A DNA stretch of 64,000 nt from Tilletia caries (Eukaryota; Basidiomycota; Exobasidiomycetes; Tilletiales; Tilletiaceae). The position numbers were made by a program, and so were the translations under genes. The stretch covers positions 1,736,001 through 1,800,000 of the forward strand of contig JALUTQ010000001.1 in NCBI GenBank assembly GCA_032718865.1. The letters are read 5' to 3'. Shown in pieces: positions 1 to 11,371 of this stretch. Under the pieces are notes generated by a model. It saw nothing but the letters and a program-made list of their open reading frames with translations, had not been told where the DNA came from and ran no database searches. How positions within the stretch are numbered: position 1 is the first letter of the stretch; every line of letters begins with the position of its first letter.

Positions 1-1590
1 GTTGCGATTGGGGTGCAAAGATCTTTCGCATGGTGGAACGCAGCCAAGATGTTCCGGCATTCTCCCACCTATGGATCGAGAAGGATAAGATACACTGTCA
101 GAGAGCGAGGTTCTAATCGCGTCGAATGGCAAACAAAGGGAGGCAGTACTCACACTATGTTCACCCTTGCTGAGGTGCCCCTGCACCATCATTTCGAGGT
201 AATCAATGCTTCTCAGAAGGCTGGAAGAAAGAATGCCCAGTCCTTGAGGTCCGAGCGAGCGGGAGCCGCCCACGACCGTGCCGTGCGAAATTTCTCTTGC
301 CGCGATGTGTTCTGCCCATCTGATGATCCGAGATGCCTGAGCAGACACGTCTTCGGGATTGGTTTCAGGTCCAGTCAGCTCGTTGACCAGTATCGACAAT
401 TCCATCGGCGAAATCTCGTCGCTGACGTTGGAGGGTCGGTGAAGCGACGTAGTGAATGTCGCGGAATTTGGAGATGATACGTCGCTCGGGACGCCTCGCA
501 CAGACGAATCAAATTCGAGAGAGGACGGGTGGCCAGCGTTTAATCTGGGCGTCACTCCCGATGAGAATCCGTCCTCACCGGAAAGATTCGGGTTGCCGGT
601 TATCGGCGCAGCAGTCTGATTGAAGCCAAATCCGTGCGGTTTCATTGCAGCCAGGTCGAAAGGTTCCTCTGGTCTGCGTGAACCAGCTGTGAGTGGTCTC
701 CGAAGACGTTGCAAGACAGTACGGGCCCGCGAACGGGATGGCGCCCGGGGAGGGGGAGTAGGAGTTTCGGCTTGCAGACGTCTGTATTGCGATATCGTGT
801 CTTCGATGCTTCGTCGTGTATTGTGGATCGAGCTTGCCGAGCCGGACGAGGTCGAGACGGCGTCCTTAGCGGAGGTATCCATCGATCTCTTGCTAGAAAT
901 GTAACGAAGGGCAGAGGCGTGGTCGACACCTGAGACAACGGTCATATCGCTGAAAGCACTGCCCATGCCTGCTTCGCCATGCACGTCGTCCGATGTAGGG
1001 TCGATGGAATCGTCTGGGTGAAGGAACGAGGAGGACGACACTGCGAGCCGATCCTTGAGGACGACCAGTGAGCCGAGTGGGCTATCTCGGAAGGACCGAC
1101 ATGGACGGATCGTGTTTGCTGCGGATGCCGGTTCTCTGTTCCCTGGGAACTGCGCAAGTGATGGGGACGCCGGTGGACAGAGTTCATTCACTTGTTCTGT
1201 GTGGGAAGTAACAGTGTTGGATCGACCCTCGTCGCGACCCTGTCTTTTGTCAGCGTTCTGGTTGTTCCTGAACTTGCCGGGTAAATTTGGCAACTGAGGG
1301 CTAGACCTTGGAATGGCGAGAGAAGGTGTAGATTGAGATGGATGTGGAACGATGAACCCGTTGGCTGCGGGTCCTTTTGGCAGAGGCAGAGGATGCGAAG
1401 AAAAGCACTCCTTCTTCTGCTTCGTCGGCTGGGTATTGGATCGGGACCTGCGCGCAGCTCGAAAGGATGCATCTGAAGTGTGCGAGGAGGTAGACGAGGA
1501 TGGGTTGGAGTCATCGTCAGTTCCATAGTGGGAATGCGCATTCGAGGATTTTGCGGCCCTGTCCTTGATCATGTGGAAGAGTGTCTTCAT
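1..1590 (-). CDS. Ser/Pro-rich protein of unknown function, 5' part of gene (runs off left edge)
   Basis: An ATG at 1590 opens a 479-codon exon reading leftwards to 154, with no internal stop. It ends at a GTGAGT donor (153-148). An 85-bp intron follows, and a second exon (68-1) resumes in frame after CCATAG and is cut by the window edge. The protein is low-complexity in its first ~390 residues: a Ser-rich N-terminus with basic patches, a PPPRAPSRSRAR stretch near residues 279-290, and many SP/TP sites suited to phosphorylation. From about residue 395 it becomes ordered and helical (IIRWAEHIAAREI, SSLLRSIDYLEMMV, then CRNILAAFHHAKDL across the intron). I recognise no family. Consistent composition, a good splice pair and a pyrimidine-rich upstream leader argue for a real host gene. 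The frame has no stop before the edge, so stop-to-stop ORF searches miss it. Confidence 0.8.
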   Translation of the reverse strand, partial: MKTLFHMIKDRAAKSSNAHSHYGTDDDSNPSSSTSSHTSDASFRAARRSRSNTQPTKQKKECFSSHPLPLPKGPAANGFIVPHPSQSTPSLAIPRSSPQLPNLPGKFRNNQNADKRQGRDEGRSNTVTSHTEQVNELCPPASPSLAQFPGNREPASAANTIRPCRSFRDSPLGSLVVLKDRLAVSSSSFLHPDDSIDPTSDDVHGEAGMGSAFSDMTVVSGVDHASALRYISSKRSMDTSAKDAVSTSSGSASSIHNTRRSIEDTISQYRRLQAETPTPPPRAPSRSRARTVLQRLRRPLTAGSRRPEEPFDLAAMKPHGFGFNQTAAPITGNPNLSGEDGFSSGVTPRLNAGHPSSLEFDSSVRGVPSDVSSPNSATFTTSLHRPSNVSDEISPMELSILVNELTGPETNPEDVSAQASRIIRWAEHIAAREISHGTVVGGSRSLGPQGLGILSSSLLRSIDYLEMMVQGHLSKGEHSVSTASLCLPFDAIRTSLSDSVSYPSRSIGGRMPEHLGCVPPCERSLHPNRN

Positions 1591-1990
1591 GGCGGTAGTT
1601 GTGACTTGTGGGGAGGGTGTCCTGACGAGAAAGCCTGAAGTGAGGTTATGGCAGCGCCGCTGGTCTGTTAGCCTTTGGGACTTGGGGTAGGCTTTGAGAA
1701 TGTTGTCGCCGGTCGGTGAGTCGCTGTTGCACCGTAGACTTCAAGATCCTTTCTAGAGCTCAGTTCGCTCTCGAAGGCGGGGAAGCTGCTCGCTCTGTAA
1801 GGTCGAAAGCAGATCTGCGATAGAGACTTGTGTCTGAAGAATATCAGGGACGACGGCGAGGTCGAGAAGACGAGGGAGGAGGATGGTGGTGGTCGTGTTG
1901 TTTTGGGACGGAGTACTGAGAGGGTCGAAGGGGGGAGGAAGGAAGAGTCTAGAGACAAAGTGATCAGGGAAGGAAACAAATATGTACATA
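1591..1990 (-). promoter_or_regulatory. pyrimidine-rich leader/promoter of the leftmost gene
   Basis: On the minus strand the ~400 bases upstream of the ATG at 1590 are strongly CT-rich (purine-rich on the + strand, densest at about 1850-1970). This is typical of fungal core promoters and 5' leaders. No TATA box is assigned. The short ORFs here are composition artefacts. Confidence 0.4.
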
Positions 1991-3137
1991 GTTACATACC
2001 TACCGATGGGTCAGCGGTCAGCCCGAAGACACATGATACCGACTCTCGATCCTAGATATGTTAAAGCTGTAGTCGAGTCTCTCGCCTCATATCGTTGCCA
2101 CCTCATTTCATTTCATCACCTCATGCCATTGGCAGGCGGCGGTACATCTTTCATCTGCGCCACTGCAGATAAAGAGGTACTAGCCGCCTGTAGCCAAGTA
2201 TTATTAGTTATTACCAACAGAAGTCGAATCGTGCCTGCAAGAAAATCTGGATCTTTTTACATACTGCCCTATTGCTCATCTCAACGCACTGTTCGCTGCG
2301 GGTAGTGCTGCAGCACGCCGCCCGCCGAATGCCGACTTAGGCCTGCCGAGCGCAGATGATAGACCTTGTATGATAGATGTTATTGTCCTGCCCAATAAGG
2401 TATCATTGTCAATAATCCGGGGACTGGAATAATCGATCGCGCCTCAGCGCCTCAGCAGGTGGAAAGGTCGTGCAGGCGTAGATCATGCAGGTGTGCAAAC
2501 TGCAGCAGCGTAGTGTCCGTCTCCCTGCATAACTTGGAAGTTGGAATTGGGATGACTCAATAAGCCGGTGTGGACTGTGGAGTCAGGCAGGAGCACAATA
2601 ATGATGTGGGTGGGCTCCTGCTGCGGTTCCTGTTTCCCTTTGATTTCTGTGATCGGCGACTGGCGACTGGGCTGGAGTCTGAACGTGGTTGCGGGTGGGT
2701 TTCGGTCACAAACATGATCTAAAAGTCTAAGCCCCAAATCTGTGGGGTCGTGGCCCGTGGGGGAACGGGGAACACGCCGCCCACTTCTATTCACAGCATA
2801 CATGTTGCCGCGGCGTTATATATGTAAGTCGGCGAGCCCTGCCCTCCAGCAGCATCTAACATCTACTGGCCATCAGGGCAGCATGGGTCGATCATGGCAT
2901 CGTGCCTGCGTCAAGTCCAGTATATGTAGTGAGTGCACAATACGCATTGTTAAGTAGTCACGATGGGAGTCACAAGACGCCTCGCCCGCATGCCGCGGAG
3001 CAACTCCAGCATTGAACGATTTAATATGGCCGATATCATAATATGTGATTGAGTATAGTAGTTGGAAATTAGTACATATATAGTCTACTGAGATCATGTA
3101 CAGATACCGTTCACTTGGATTCCAAAATTGTTGATTA
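1991..3137. other. intergenic, nothing supported
   Basis: No ORF with splice signals or recognisable protein similarity was seen on either strand. It is probably intergenic sequence between the leftmost gene and the transposon at 3138. Confidence 0.4.
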
Positions 3138-3924
3138 CAGTCCCCTATCACCGAGTGGAACACTTTGCACCAGTTTTGCACCACTAACCCTCTGATAACC
3201 GTCACAATAACACAACGCAACCACATTCAGACACTTAGAAAGAATCATGCACCTCCCATAGATGCACCCGCTCCCGCTTTCCGTTTGTCAATTGGTCTCC
3301 TGGTCGAGCAGGAGGGTGGCCTTGAGTGGTGTCAAAAAAGTTGCACAAATGAGACAAACGGCGTATCACCCAGTGGAACACTTTCGATTTTCAAAATGCC
3401 AGGCCGTATTGTGTCCGCTAGTTTTCAGAACGACCTGGCGAGCCAGCGAGTCAGGCTATGGAGGAAAAGACTGGTAGAATTTTCAGCATCGTGTGAAATA
3501 CCCGTTCAGCGAGGAAAGCAAATGCCGACAGTGGATTTGGCGGTGGCCCTTACTGCCTAAGACTGCAACAGCCATAGCACCCTAACCATCCAACCTTTTC
3601 AAGGTCTCTAACTTGGAGTGTGCTCCATGCGTATATCGCTACTACTCCCGTCGAAGTCGCAGCGCTAGTTTATCATGTCAGTTCTCTGTGGGTGGTGTTC
3701 AAAGTGACTGTACAAATTTCTACTAATGGAATTCTGGCCCTTCTTCACCTTCGGAACACCATAACTCCCCGTAGACACCTCGCAGCGACTTCAAACTTGG
3801 AGAGGTTACTCTCTAGTACACAGTGCACAATGTCCTAAATTTTCAGCTCTGTAGCATTGTTTTGTGGTGTGTTGTGGTGGTGTTCCACTGGGTGATAAGT
3901 GTTCCACTGGGTGATAGGGGACTG
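3138..3924. mobile_element. non-autonomous Tc1/mariner-type element, 787 bp
   Basis: The termini are inverted repeats starting CAGTCCCCTATCACC; about 28 bp match with one mismatch. They are flanked on both sides by TA (3136-3137 and 3925-3926), the duplicated target of Tc1/mariner/pogo elements. The submotif TCACCCAGTGGAACACTT recurs internally near 3365 and is doubled next to the right end. No transposase frame survives, so this is a MITE-like deletion derivative. Family assignment rests on the TA duplication and the CAGT-type end and is inferred. Confidence 0.75.
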
Positions 3925-3926
3925 TA

Positions 3927-4927
3927 TGTGTGCTGTAACCTGCGAAGATGCTATTGGCAGCGCTGGGCCTGGGTCCTGGAAGGTGGGAAGCAAGGTATAC
4001 TTGCCGCTTTCCATCTGCAAATCATGTTGTTGTAGGTGAGTCTGGTGGGTCTGATCTGTGGGAAGTTCCCAGCTTCAGTGAGTTATTTACTTATTTTTCG
4101 TGTCTGAATCTGAGACGGGTGTCGGGAACGATTGTTGCCCAGGTCAGAGTGTCAGACGGCGTCGGTCAGTGACCAGAGCGTGCGTGTGGGTCCAAACAGG
4201 CAGGGCATACCGTGTGAACTTCGCATTGCGCTCGGGTCCTCCTTCATATTTCATACATCGACTTTGGGGCTCGTGCGGGTCTATGTGCTTCATGTTTTGG
4301 GCGGCAAGTTGCGTCGAGGTCATGTAGCAGGGCAATCAAAAGCGTGTCAGCGTGTACCCGACGCCCCCTTCAATCAAATGAGTACAGTACCATAAGACGG
4401 CAGGCCTCGTCCATAGCACAGGTACTTGTTATGTGAGACTGTCCGCCGCAGCACCATGGCCACGTAGGACACTCACAGTCTCACACTCGTCGACGAAGGA
4501 CCGTGAGATTTGGACATGACGAGGTCGAGGAATACATAAGGTGGGCCGGAAAAATTCGTTGGATTTACCTGTGAAATCGGTGAGGTAACATTTCCAAATG
4601 AGCTTGTTTATTGTTTACATAACCCAGGAACCGGCCTACGGAACGGGTGGCCTCGGGTATTGTCTGCGTTTATCCGAGTCCATAAATGCGCCCTCGCTGC
4701 CCTACCTGTCCCACCGCCGAGTGCCGACCTCCTGGCTTCCATCCTTATTATTCCGTGTGCATCAGTTCTTTCCCAATAATGGTCGTAGATCGTACGTTTT
4801 TTGACCTTCCACGGCCTACATAGTGGCCCGCAGCCAGGGGTATTGTTGCTCAGGGCAGGACTATATATGTACCTCTGCCTGTGACCTGACATGCCTGACA
4901 ATAGCATCGAGACGTCGACCTTCGAAT
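3927..4927. other. intergenic, nothing supported
   Basis: About 1 kb with only short overlapping frames and no convincing splice-linked coding sequence or repeat ends. Confidence 0.35.
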
Positions 4928-6652
4928 CATCGGGGATTAGGTAGTCAGTCGCACGGGGGTGCGCGAGCACCGTGCGAGGACCCCGCACACTGACTCCGTG
5001 CGAGGTCTGCGCGCCGCAGCGTTCGTGCGGTGGTCGCGCACCCCCGCGCGAGCCCTGGGGCGCGCGCAGACCGCGCGCAGGGCTCACCCATACCTCTTCT
5101 TCCATTGCAGCTCGCACTGCACTCAGACCTCTCACACACACACACACACCACAGTCCACAGAGATCGTGACAATCGAATGAAGCAATGAACATAACCAAC
5201 AAAGTAACTGTGATACATGATCGCGTCTGAACGTAACGGGAAGCAGAGTAGAAAGAGGGTTATGGAAAAGAAGTGGCTGCGGTCGAGCGTACTGAGGATG
5301 AGGGAAGATGCACCAGAGCGGTGGAGTACTGCGGATGATGGAGGACGACAAAAGTGTGGAGACTGGAAAGAATGGCGGAAGAGGTGTCAGCGATGTCAGT
5401 CAATGTTGGAGTGGGTGAAAGAAGTCAGCACATCTGTAGGTGGGGATGAATGGTGTTAGCACCGCAGCGTCACTGTGCCAAATGAAGTAGTTTCCAGTTG
5501 GTGGAAACTAATTGGAAATCCGCAGTTTCCATGGGGTTTCCATAGCGCTGGAAACTGGACCAGTTTTCGGGCAGTTTTCTTTGGATCCGAATACTGTGCA
5601 GTTTTCGAAGGGTTTTCGGTACTTGGAAACTTGGAGCGGGTCTGGGAGGTCGATGCCGGGCAAAGACCTCTTGGTTTCCCCAATTGGCATGACCCCGCTC
5701 AACAGTCTCAGGGTTTCTAGGTAACCGGCTTCAACCTCAGAAAATTCATAGCTGCTTCCTGACCGAAACGATGCTCATGTCTGACGACAGAAACCGTGGA
5801 ATTACTGTATTGCTACCTTTGTATACTTGTGTTGAGACATGCACTGGTCAGTGGTGAGTGTGGATGTGTCGAGTGGCACGGGTAGGCCGTGCCTGGGCAG
5901 CGACACCTTGAGACCAGGCGGTGGTAGCGCTTGACCCCACCGCGGTGGCGTGGTCTACAGGAGGCTTACATAAGGTGGCCCGTGCTACACCAAAGGGTTT
6001 TCGACATAGGAAAACTGTAGGAAAACTGCTGCGCATTATTTAGTTTTCGGCGGCGAAAACTATCGAGTTTTCACGGGGTTTCCACCAACTGGAAACTACC
6101 TTGGATGGCACAGTGCGTCACAGTCAGGGTGAGCAAGCCGCCAAGGCGTGATCTGGAGGGGAGAAGTGAGTGAGCGTTCCAATTTCCAAAGCGCTTGACG
6201 ACGAACGCGCGCGCAGTATGAGACTCGAAAGAGCAGCTGCTGAGGCACGCGTCCGTCTGAGAATGCAAGGAAAGGAAAGGAATGGTCGGCACGCGTTGTG
6301 GTGGTGGTGGTGCGCACGAGGGTCTTGGTGATGGTGGCGGGATGTCCTCAAAAAGGGGGTCCGGGCGGCAGCGCGGTGGGAATGTCACGTGAGGTGGTAT
6401 GGTCGTTCACTATTCACTTCTCAGAAAATTGACAAAGGTTCGGCTCGCGCGGATCTGCGCGCGCAATGTGTGCGGGAAGCAGCTCGCGCGGGGCCTGCGC
6501 GAGTGGTCAGCGCGAGCTATCCGCGCGCAGGCGCCCCGTGCGAGCCCCAGTGCGCGACCCTCTCACACAGGGTCAGATGCGCGAGACCCGTGCGACCATG
6601 CGGCGCGCGGGTCTCGCGCAGACCAGTGCGCGAAACCACCAAATCCCCGATG
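4928..6652. mobile_element. TIR element with GC-rich subterminal islands (interrupted)
   Basis: The left end begins CATCGGGGATTAGG at 4928 and the right end mirrors it (CCAAATCCCCGATG, ending 6652). The first 11 bp are identical, and about 21 of 27 bp match overall. AAT directly abuts both ends (4925-4927 and 6653-6655), a 3-bp duplication. Just inside each end lies a GC-rich island (about 4950-5095 and 6430-6640) built from repeated GCGCGAG/GTGCGAG motifs, as in CACTA-like subterminal repeat arrays. There is no coding capacity. It is interrupted by the 5471-6115 element. Class assignment (CACTA-like) is tentative. Confidence 0.55.
5471..6115. mobile_element. non-autonomous CACTG-ended (CACTA-like) element, 645 bp, nested
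   Basis: Both ends start CACTGTGCCA. The inverted repeats continue about 38 bp with a handful of mismatches, including a shared GTAGTTTCCAGTTGGTGGAA block. The 3-bp direct repeat CGT flanks the element (5468-5470 and 6116-6118), as expected for CACTA/EnSpm-like transposition. Subterminal AGTTTTC/GGAAAC motifs repeat on both arms. There is no transposase frame. It lies inside the 4928-6652 element, so it inserted later. Confidence 0.8.
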
Positions 6653-6655
6653 AAT

Positions 6656-7558
6656 GATAGTTGGTTCATGGTTGGCCTCATCGAGCGGTGAGATATCACT
6701 ACTCTGAGTCTGTTGACGGTTCTCTATTTCATTCTCGCCGCCGATCGCGCGCTGATCGCTGATCTGCTTCTTATTTGTTTGTCCACCTTGCTCGGCCTTA
6801 TGTACATATCTGCATCTTGCTCGCAGAGTTTGCTGCGAACTGCGAGGAGCGAGCACTGAGGAGTCCCTGTGCTGGCCAGGAGCAGATCAAATACGGGTGG
6901 TATACACCGCCGACCGAACCGGATGCTCCCCAGAGAGTTTGGCCTCCCAGACGTTGCCCGGACGTTTGGGCTGCGGGTCTGGAGACGATAATGAGAATGG
7001 TCTTGAGAGAAAACTCTCCGGTTCATTTTGAAACTGATCCACAAACATTTTGCGTTGACAAGATGAAGACTATCGCACAGACCATGCTCCCTGGATGATC
7101 CGGGTGCCAGAGCATCCTCAGACAATTCCCTCGAGAGCCTCCCTTGCCATCTGCCCAGGAAGCTCTGGACGAAGAGTCTTAACCCTCGGCCGTAAGTCGC
7201 TGATCACCCTTCGATCCACAGAGAAGGCGTGCTCGGGCTACCGATCGAGGCGGAGATGAGGGCAAGAGACGCGCACCCTCCCAGCTCACTGCTCACCGTG
7301 TCTCGTTCTTCATTTCAATCACAGCCCGCACAGCCCCCTTCTTCCCCCTTTTTGACCTTCCGTCTTCTCCTCTTCCCCTTCCTCTTCCTCACCACCACCA
7401 CCACTTCCACACCCATCATCTTTCTTCACGCTCGCATCGACGTCTATCTCCACAGCAACGGGGCACCTCAAGGTAAGTGTGTCGCCAAGCCCTCCGCACT
7501 GCTGACTATCTCTCTTCGCTGCTTCCGGTCTGCAGCGTCTTTGATTCCTCTTCCTCTG
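6656..7558. other. intergenic, pyrimidine-rich from about 7290
   Basis: No supported gene. From about 7290 the + strand becomes CT-rich and resembles a transcript leader with a possible intron (AGGTAAGTG at 7471 to a CTGCAG acceptor near 7535), but I could not identify a coding start. Confidence 0.3.
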
Positions 7559-7561
7559 GTG

Positions 7562-7672
7562 CTCTCTCTCCTCTCTCTCCTCTCTCTCCTCTCTCTCCTC
7601 TCTCTCCTCTCTCTCCTCTCTCTCCTCTCTCTCCTCTCTCTCCTCTCTCTCCTCTCTCTCCTCTCTCTCCTT
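7562..7672. repeat. minisatellite, 9-bp unit CTCTCTCCT, about 12 copies
   Basis: Near-perfect head-to-tail copies of a 9-bp unit. Because 9 is a multiple of 3, every frame stays open across it, which creates long spurious ORFs on both strands. Confidence 0.95.
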
Positions 7673-8179
7673 CCTCCGCTGACTCTCTCCCTCTCTCCTC
7701 TCTCTCATGCAGCTCAAACACGACCCGTTCTTTCCGTGGATGCGCCGCTTCTTCCGTCCGACGCGTCTCGGCCTCCTCCTTCCCTTCCCATCCGAAACAG
7801 CCCCCTTCCCCTTCCCTTTGACTGCTGATCCACTTAACCCTCCTCCCCCCCAAATTCTGATACCCTCTGCTCCCCTCTCGCCAGCTGTCCGTTGCCTGCG
7901 GCCCCTTTCCCCGGTTCTCTCCTTCTTCCGCCCACCCATCAGTGCAACGTCTCTCTCTCGTCTCATGCTTCCCCCTCGATCCCGTCCGGCTGCTGCCTCA
8001 GTCTCCACTGTAAATTATCATACCTATGCGCGTCTGCAGACAATCACAGCTGAGATGATATGTGTACACACCTGTGACTGAGCATGTGAGGATGGCTGAG
8101 TACAAGCGTGCATGTGGGTCATCTCGCTCAGCTGCTTTGGGGATGCTTAATTCAGGCGTAGATGTGGCCCATCTTTAGA

Positions 8180-8375
8180 GGAGCATCCCAGGATCCTCTG
8201 TGGGATCCTCTCCAGAGGAGCGGACGATTTCTGGCGAAAAAACATTAATTTGAGAGCATCTTACAATGTTTTCTCATTGAGGGTCTCAGTCGTCGGCGAC
8301 GAGATGCAACAGGGAGGGTCATAAGGCCCGGACCCTCCTCAAATATCCTGGGAATCATCCCAGGAGGGTTTCAAA
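8180..8375. repeat. small palindrome-rich segment
   Basis: Short inverted and direct repeats cluster here: GGATCCTCT twice near 8190-8215, and CCTGGGAATCATCCCAGG near 8348-8365. It could be a decayed MITE, but I see no target duplication. Confidence 0.3.
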
Positions 8376-8894
8376 CGGGCGGCGGTGTAGTGACCATATG
8401 GTTTGGGATCAACAGGATGCCCAAGCTCACCGCAATCCAGTAATGCAAGTTTGCAGACTGCAACTGCTGCGAGGCTCGTTCACCTCGGTCTCGACCTCAA
8501 CGCTCAACGCTCAACCTCTGGCTTACATGCATACCCAAAGTCTCCACAGTCTCCACACTGCGGTGCTTCAGCTTCAGGCTTGGGTTCCGGCTCGGACAAA
8601 CTTTTGGGCGATCATTTTATTTACGAGATTAATCGGGTCCCAACTCCCAGCAGAACCTACGACCTACGGGGGTCGAAGCGGGAGGCGTGAGCGCGTGAGG
8701 TATGAGATATGAGCGCAGGAAGGGGATATAGCAGACGACTAGTAAAATGAGCGCTTCGCGCTTTGGTCTATGGTGCAAATCACTGCAAAAGATCATGATC
8801 TTCCTGTGCTGGTTTCTTTGGGATTTGGAAGTCTCAGACGGGAAATGGTAGCCCCGACAGCCTATAGTACAGACTACAGTAAGTTCTCTTACGG

Positions 8895-9220
8895 TCAGGA
8901 CTCAGGAAAGAGAGGAAAAGGAGAGGGAGGAGGTGGGGTTTCGGGTGAGCCTCCCTTCTTGGCCATGGGGCACGTCTTGATCTCGACGTAGGAGTAGAAC
9001 TCATTGATCTCGTTCCGGAGCGAGTCGGTCTGAGGTCTCTGCGTGTACGGGGAGGTCGTACTGGCGCGGCTTGGGTCGGGGCAGGTTGTTGAGGAGGGGG
9101 CGATGTGGGCTGACCGGGTGCAGGAGATGGACGGGCACGAAGCGATCTCATCGTGCTGGAGGTCCTGGCAGGCCTTGTTTGTGGAATTGGGCTTCATCTT
9201 GCTGAGGACGTCAATGCTGA
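8895..9220 (-). CDS. possible isolated exon, unassigned
   Basis: A minus-strand frame contains LRNEINEFYSYVEI, which resembles the start of the N1221/FAR11 (STRIPAK component) domain, where a similar 'E..EFYSYVE' stretch occurs. Nothing downstream on the same strand continues that family, and the frame stops soon after. It may be a captured or decayed exon or a chance match. The surrounding frames are proline-rich and uninformative. Confidence 0.22.
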
Positions 9221-11280
9221 CCTTTGTGCAGCCAAGCGTGTCGAGTTCTAGAAGGCGTATGGAGGAGAACGTCAGCCAATGGTTGCGTCGGAGAAACGTG
9301 TCCTTCGTGGGTGCATAGACTCACTGGTGAATGGTGAGGGAAGCTCGCTGCAGAACAGTGCAGGTGTCTTTGGACACGGGGGGGAAGGCGGCCTAAGAAG
9401 AGCCGACAAAGGCGAGGATAAGTGCAGTACCGGCGGTGATCTGCATGATATGTATGAAACCGGGAGGGGGTGAAGTTTTCAAGGATGGGCTTGGGTAGGT
9501 GGAGGCCGGAGAGAAGGATAGAGCGGGCGAGGAAAGAAGGTTAGAACAGAGGACGGGCTCAAATGCATCTGGGCGGGTGCCGGACCGTCAAGGCGTCAAC
9601 ATAGCGACTCACTGGAGATCGGAGACTGAAGATTGGAGGGGGAAAAGGGCTTGATCCGAATCGCTGACGAACAACAACAGCCCCCGCGCTCCGTACGGTC
9701 TCCGCGAGGCGAATACTGGCGGCGAAAGTTCTGAGGACTACATGCTATGTCCTATGAGTCCTGAAGGATGTACGAAAAGTGAGTCAGCAACTCAGCACGA
9801 TCCAGAACAGTAGAAGCAATGAGCAGGCGAGCAAAACTCTGAATTGGAGCACGTTGTGGTGGCACGCCGCACGTACCGGTATCGAGCACCGGTTACCGGT
9901 GACCTGCAGGCTGCAGTCACGGAATGGGTTCGACGCCGACTTGCCCTGCCGCACTAAGCCGTAACTTGCGGTCGAGCTCCTGGAAGGATTGGGATGAGCA
10001 AATTGAATATTGAGCAGAAGCTATAAGGACAGTGACAGTCAGCAGCAGAAAAAGTCATCCCTACATCAAGTGCCAACTGGAAGAATTTTCTTGCAGAACC
10101 TGCAGGGTGCAGATAGTAGCAAAGGGCAAAGGCCAAGAAGTTGCTTGCCTACCCGTCTCAGCTCTTTCAAATCCCACAGGCCACAGCAAAGACAGGGCTG
10201 CGTAAGTCTGCCTTGCGTTAGCACCAAATCAAGCCATATACTTTCTCTTGTCATGCAATCTGGTCCGCAAGAGCAGGCAGCGCGCCTCCACTCTCCTTGC
10301 ATGGCAGCCAAGAGTCAAGAGTTTCTGAGTCTGGGGAGGAGATGATGTCGGAAAGCGCGGCGTAGATCACAGGTGTGATCGATGGTATCGTCAGGCTGGC
10401 CGCTGGGCTTTGGCTGAGCCGGGTATAACGGGCGGGACGGGAAGGGGGTCTGCCTCTTGCACATAGATCATCCCGCCGTCTGGGCCCCGACTGTTCGCTG
10501 CCGCTACCGTCGCCGTTTCTGATGAGATTGGAGTGCAATGCAGCTGTGAGTTGGAAGAGAGAGGATGGGTGCCGAGTGCGATGCAGATACTCACCGGAGG
10601 GAAAAAGCAACATAGTTCGCCAACAGCTTCGGACAGGTACTGTCGAGTGCCGCGTGATGAGTCCCTTCCGATGCGAAACGATCCGAATAGCGCGACTATG
10701 ACGGACAGTAAGTATTGGCTACCTGTTAGAGCCAGAAGAAGAAAAAGGGAAAGGCAATCAACAACTGTAAAATAAGAGAGAAGTGTCAGCTAATGGATGT
10801 CATTGTTTTGGTGCCAGGCGCTGTATAGAGCAGCTATGTACGTGGCTGAAGAGGCTTTAGTACTTGACACTTTGACAGGCAGAGAGATTGTACTCACTGT
10901 TCACTGAGACCAGATGAAGAACGGGTGGCCAACTTTACGACGCAGTACACACTGTGTAGGCTGCAACTGAGCTATGAAATCTGAAGCGTCAGCGCGTGAG
11001 CCTGCGAGGTACAACACGGAGGAGAAAAGAGGTAGAGACAATCAGCGGCTGCAGTTTTTACTCTGCAGTCTGATGAAGATAGAAGCGGATGCGAGTAACA
11101 GAGAAACAGAAGAAGACAGCAGGGTCATTTGCGGACGTCTGAAGAAGGATGAGCGATGAGGAGTCAGAGGCTGTAACGATACCCAATTATGCCACTCAAA
11201 CCGCACTCCCCGTTAGGTTAGCATAAAAGATGAAACGACATAAGAAGCTGGCTTGGGGTACCGGGGGGGCACAGCCCCCC
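9221..11280. other. unresolved intron-rich region
   Basis: Several minus-strand donor-like ACTCAC sites and branch-point-like GTCAGC (reverse of GCTGAC) recur, e.g. near 10590, 10786, 10893 and 10980, suggesting small exons of a minus-strand gene. One plausible exon on 10391-10544 contains GPDGGMIYVQEADPLP. I could not chain the pieces into one protein or name a family. Confidence 0.3.
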
Positions 11281-11285
11281 CCGCC
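11262..11285. repeat. G-run/C-run hairpin
   Basis: A run of seven G, a short CACA spacer, then eight C form a strong GC hairpin. A similar one lies near 63159. Confidence 0.6.
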
Positions 11286-11371
11286 CACCGGAAAAACAAT
11301 CAGCGAGTGGTAGGTGTGTTCGAGCCGTCCAGGGAGGCAAGAAGGGAGGGAGAGAGAGAGGAGATACTCAC

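Noticed and set aside
4608..5351. 247-codon minus-strand frame
   Set aside because: It spans the left end and GC-rich subterminal island of a transposon and has no protein-like composition or splice context.
7229..8008. Long open frames of 115-229 codons on both strands
   Set aside because: They exist because the 9-bp CTCTCTCCT minisatellite keeps all frames open; the peptides are simple repeats.
8895..9220. A FAR11/STRIPAK gene
   Set aside because: Only a 14-residue resemblance; the frame ends at once and no other part of the family is found nearby.
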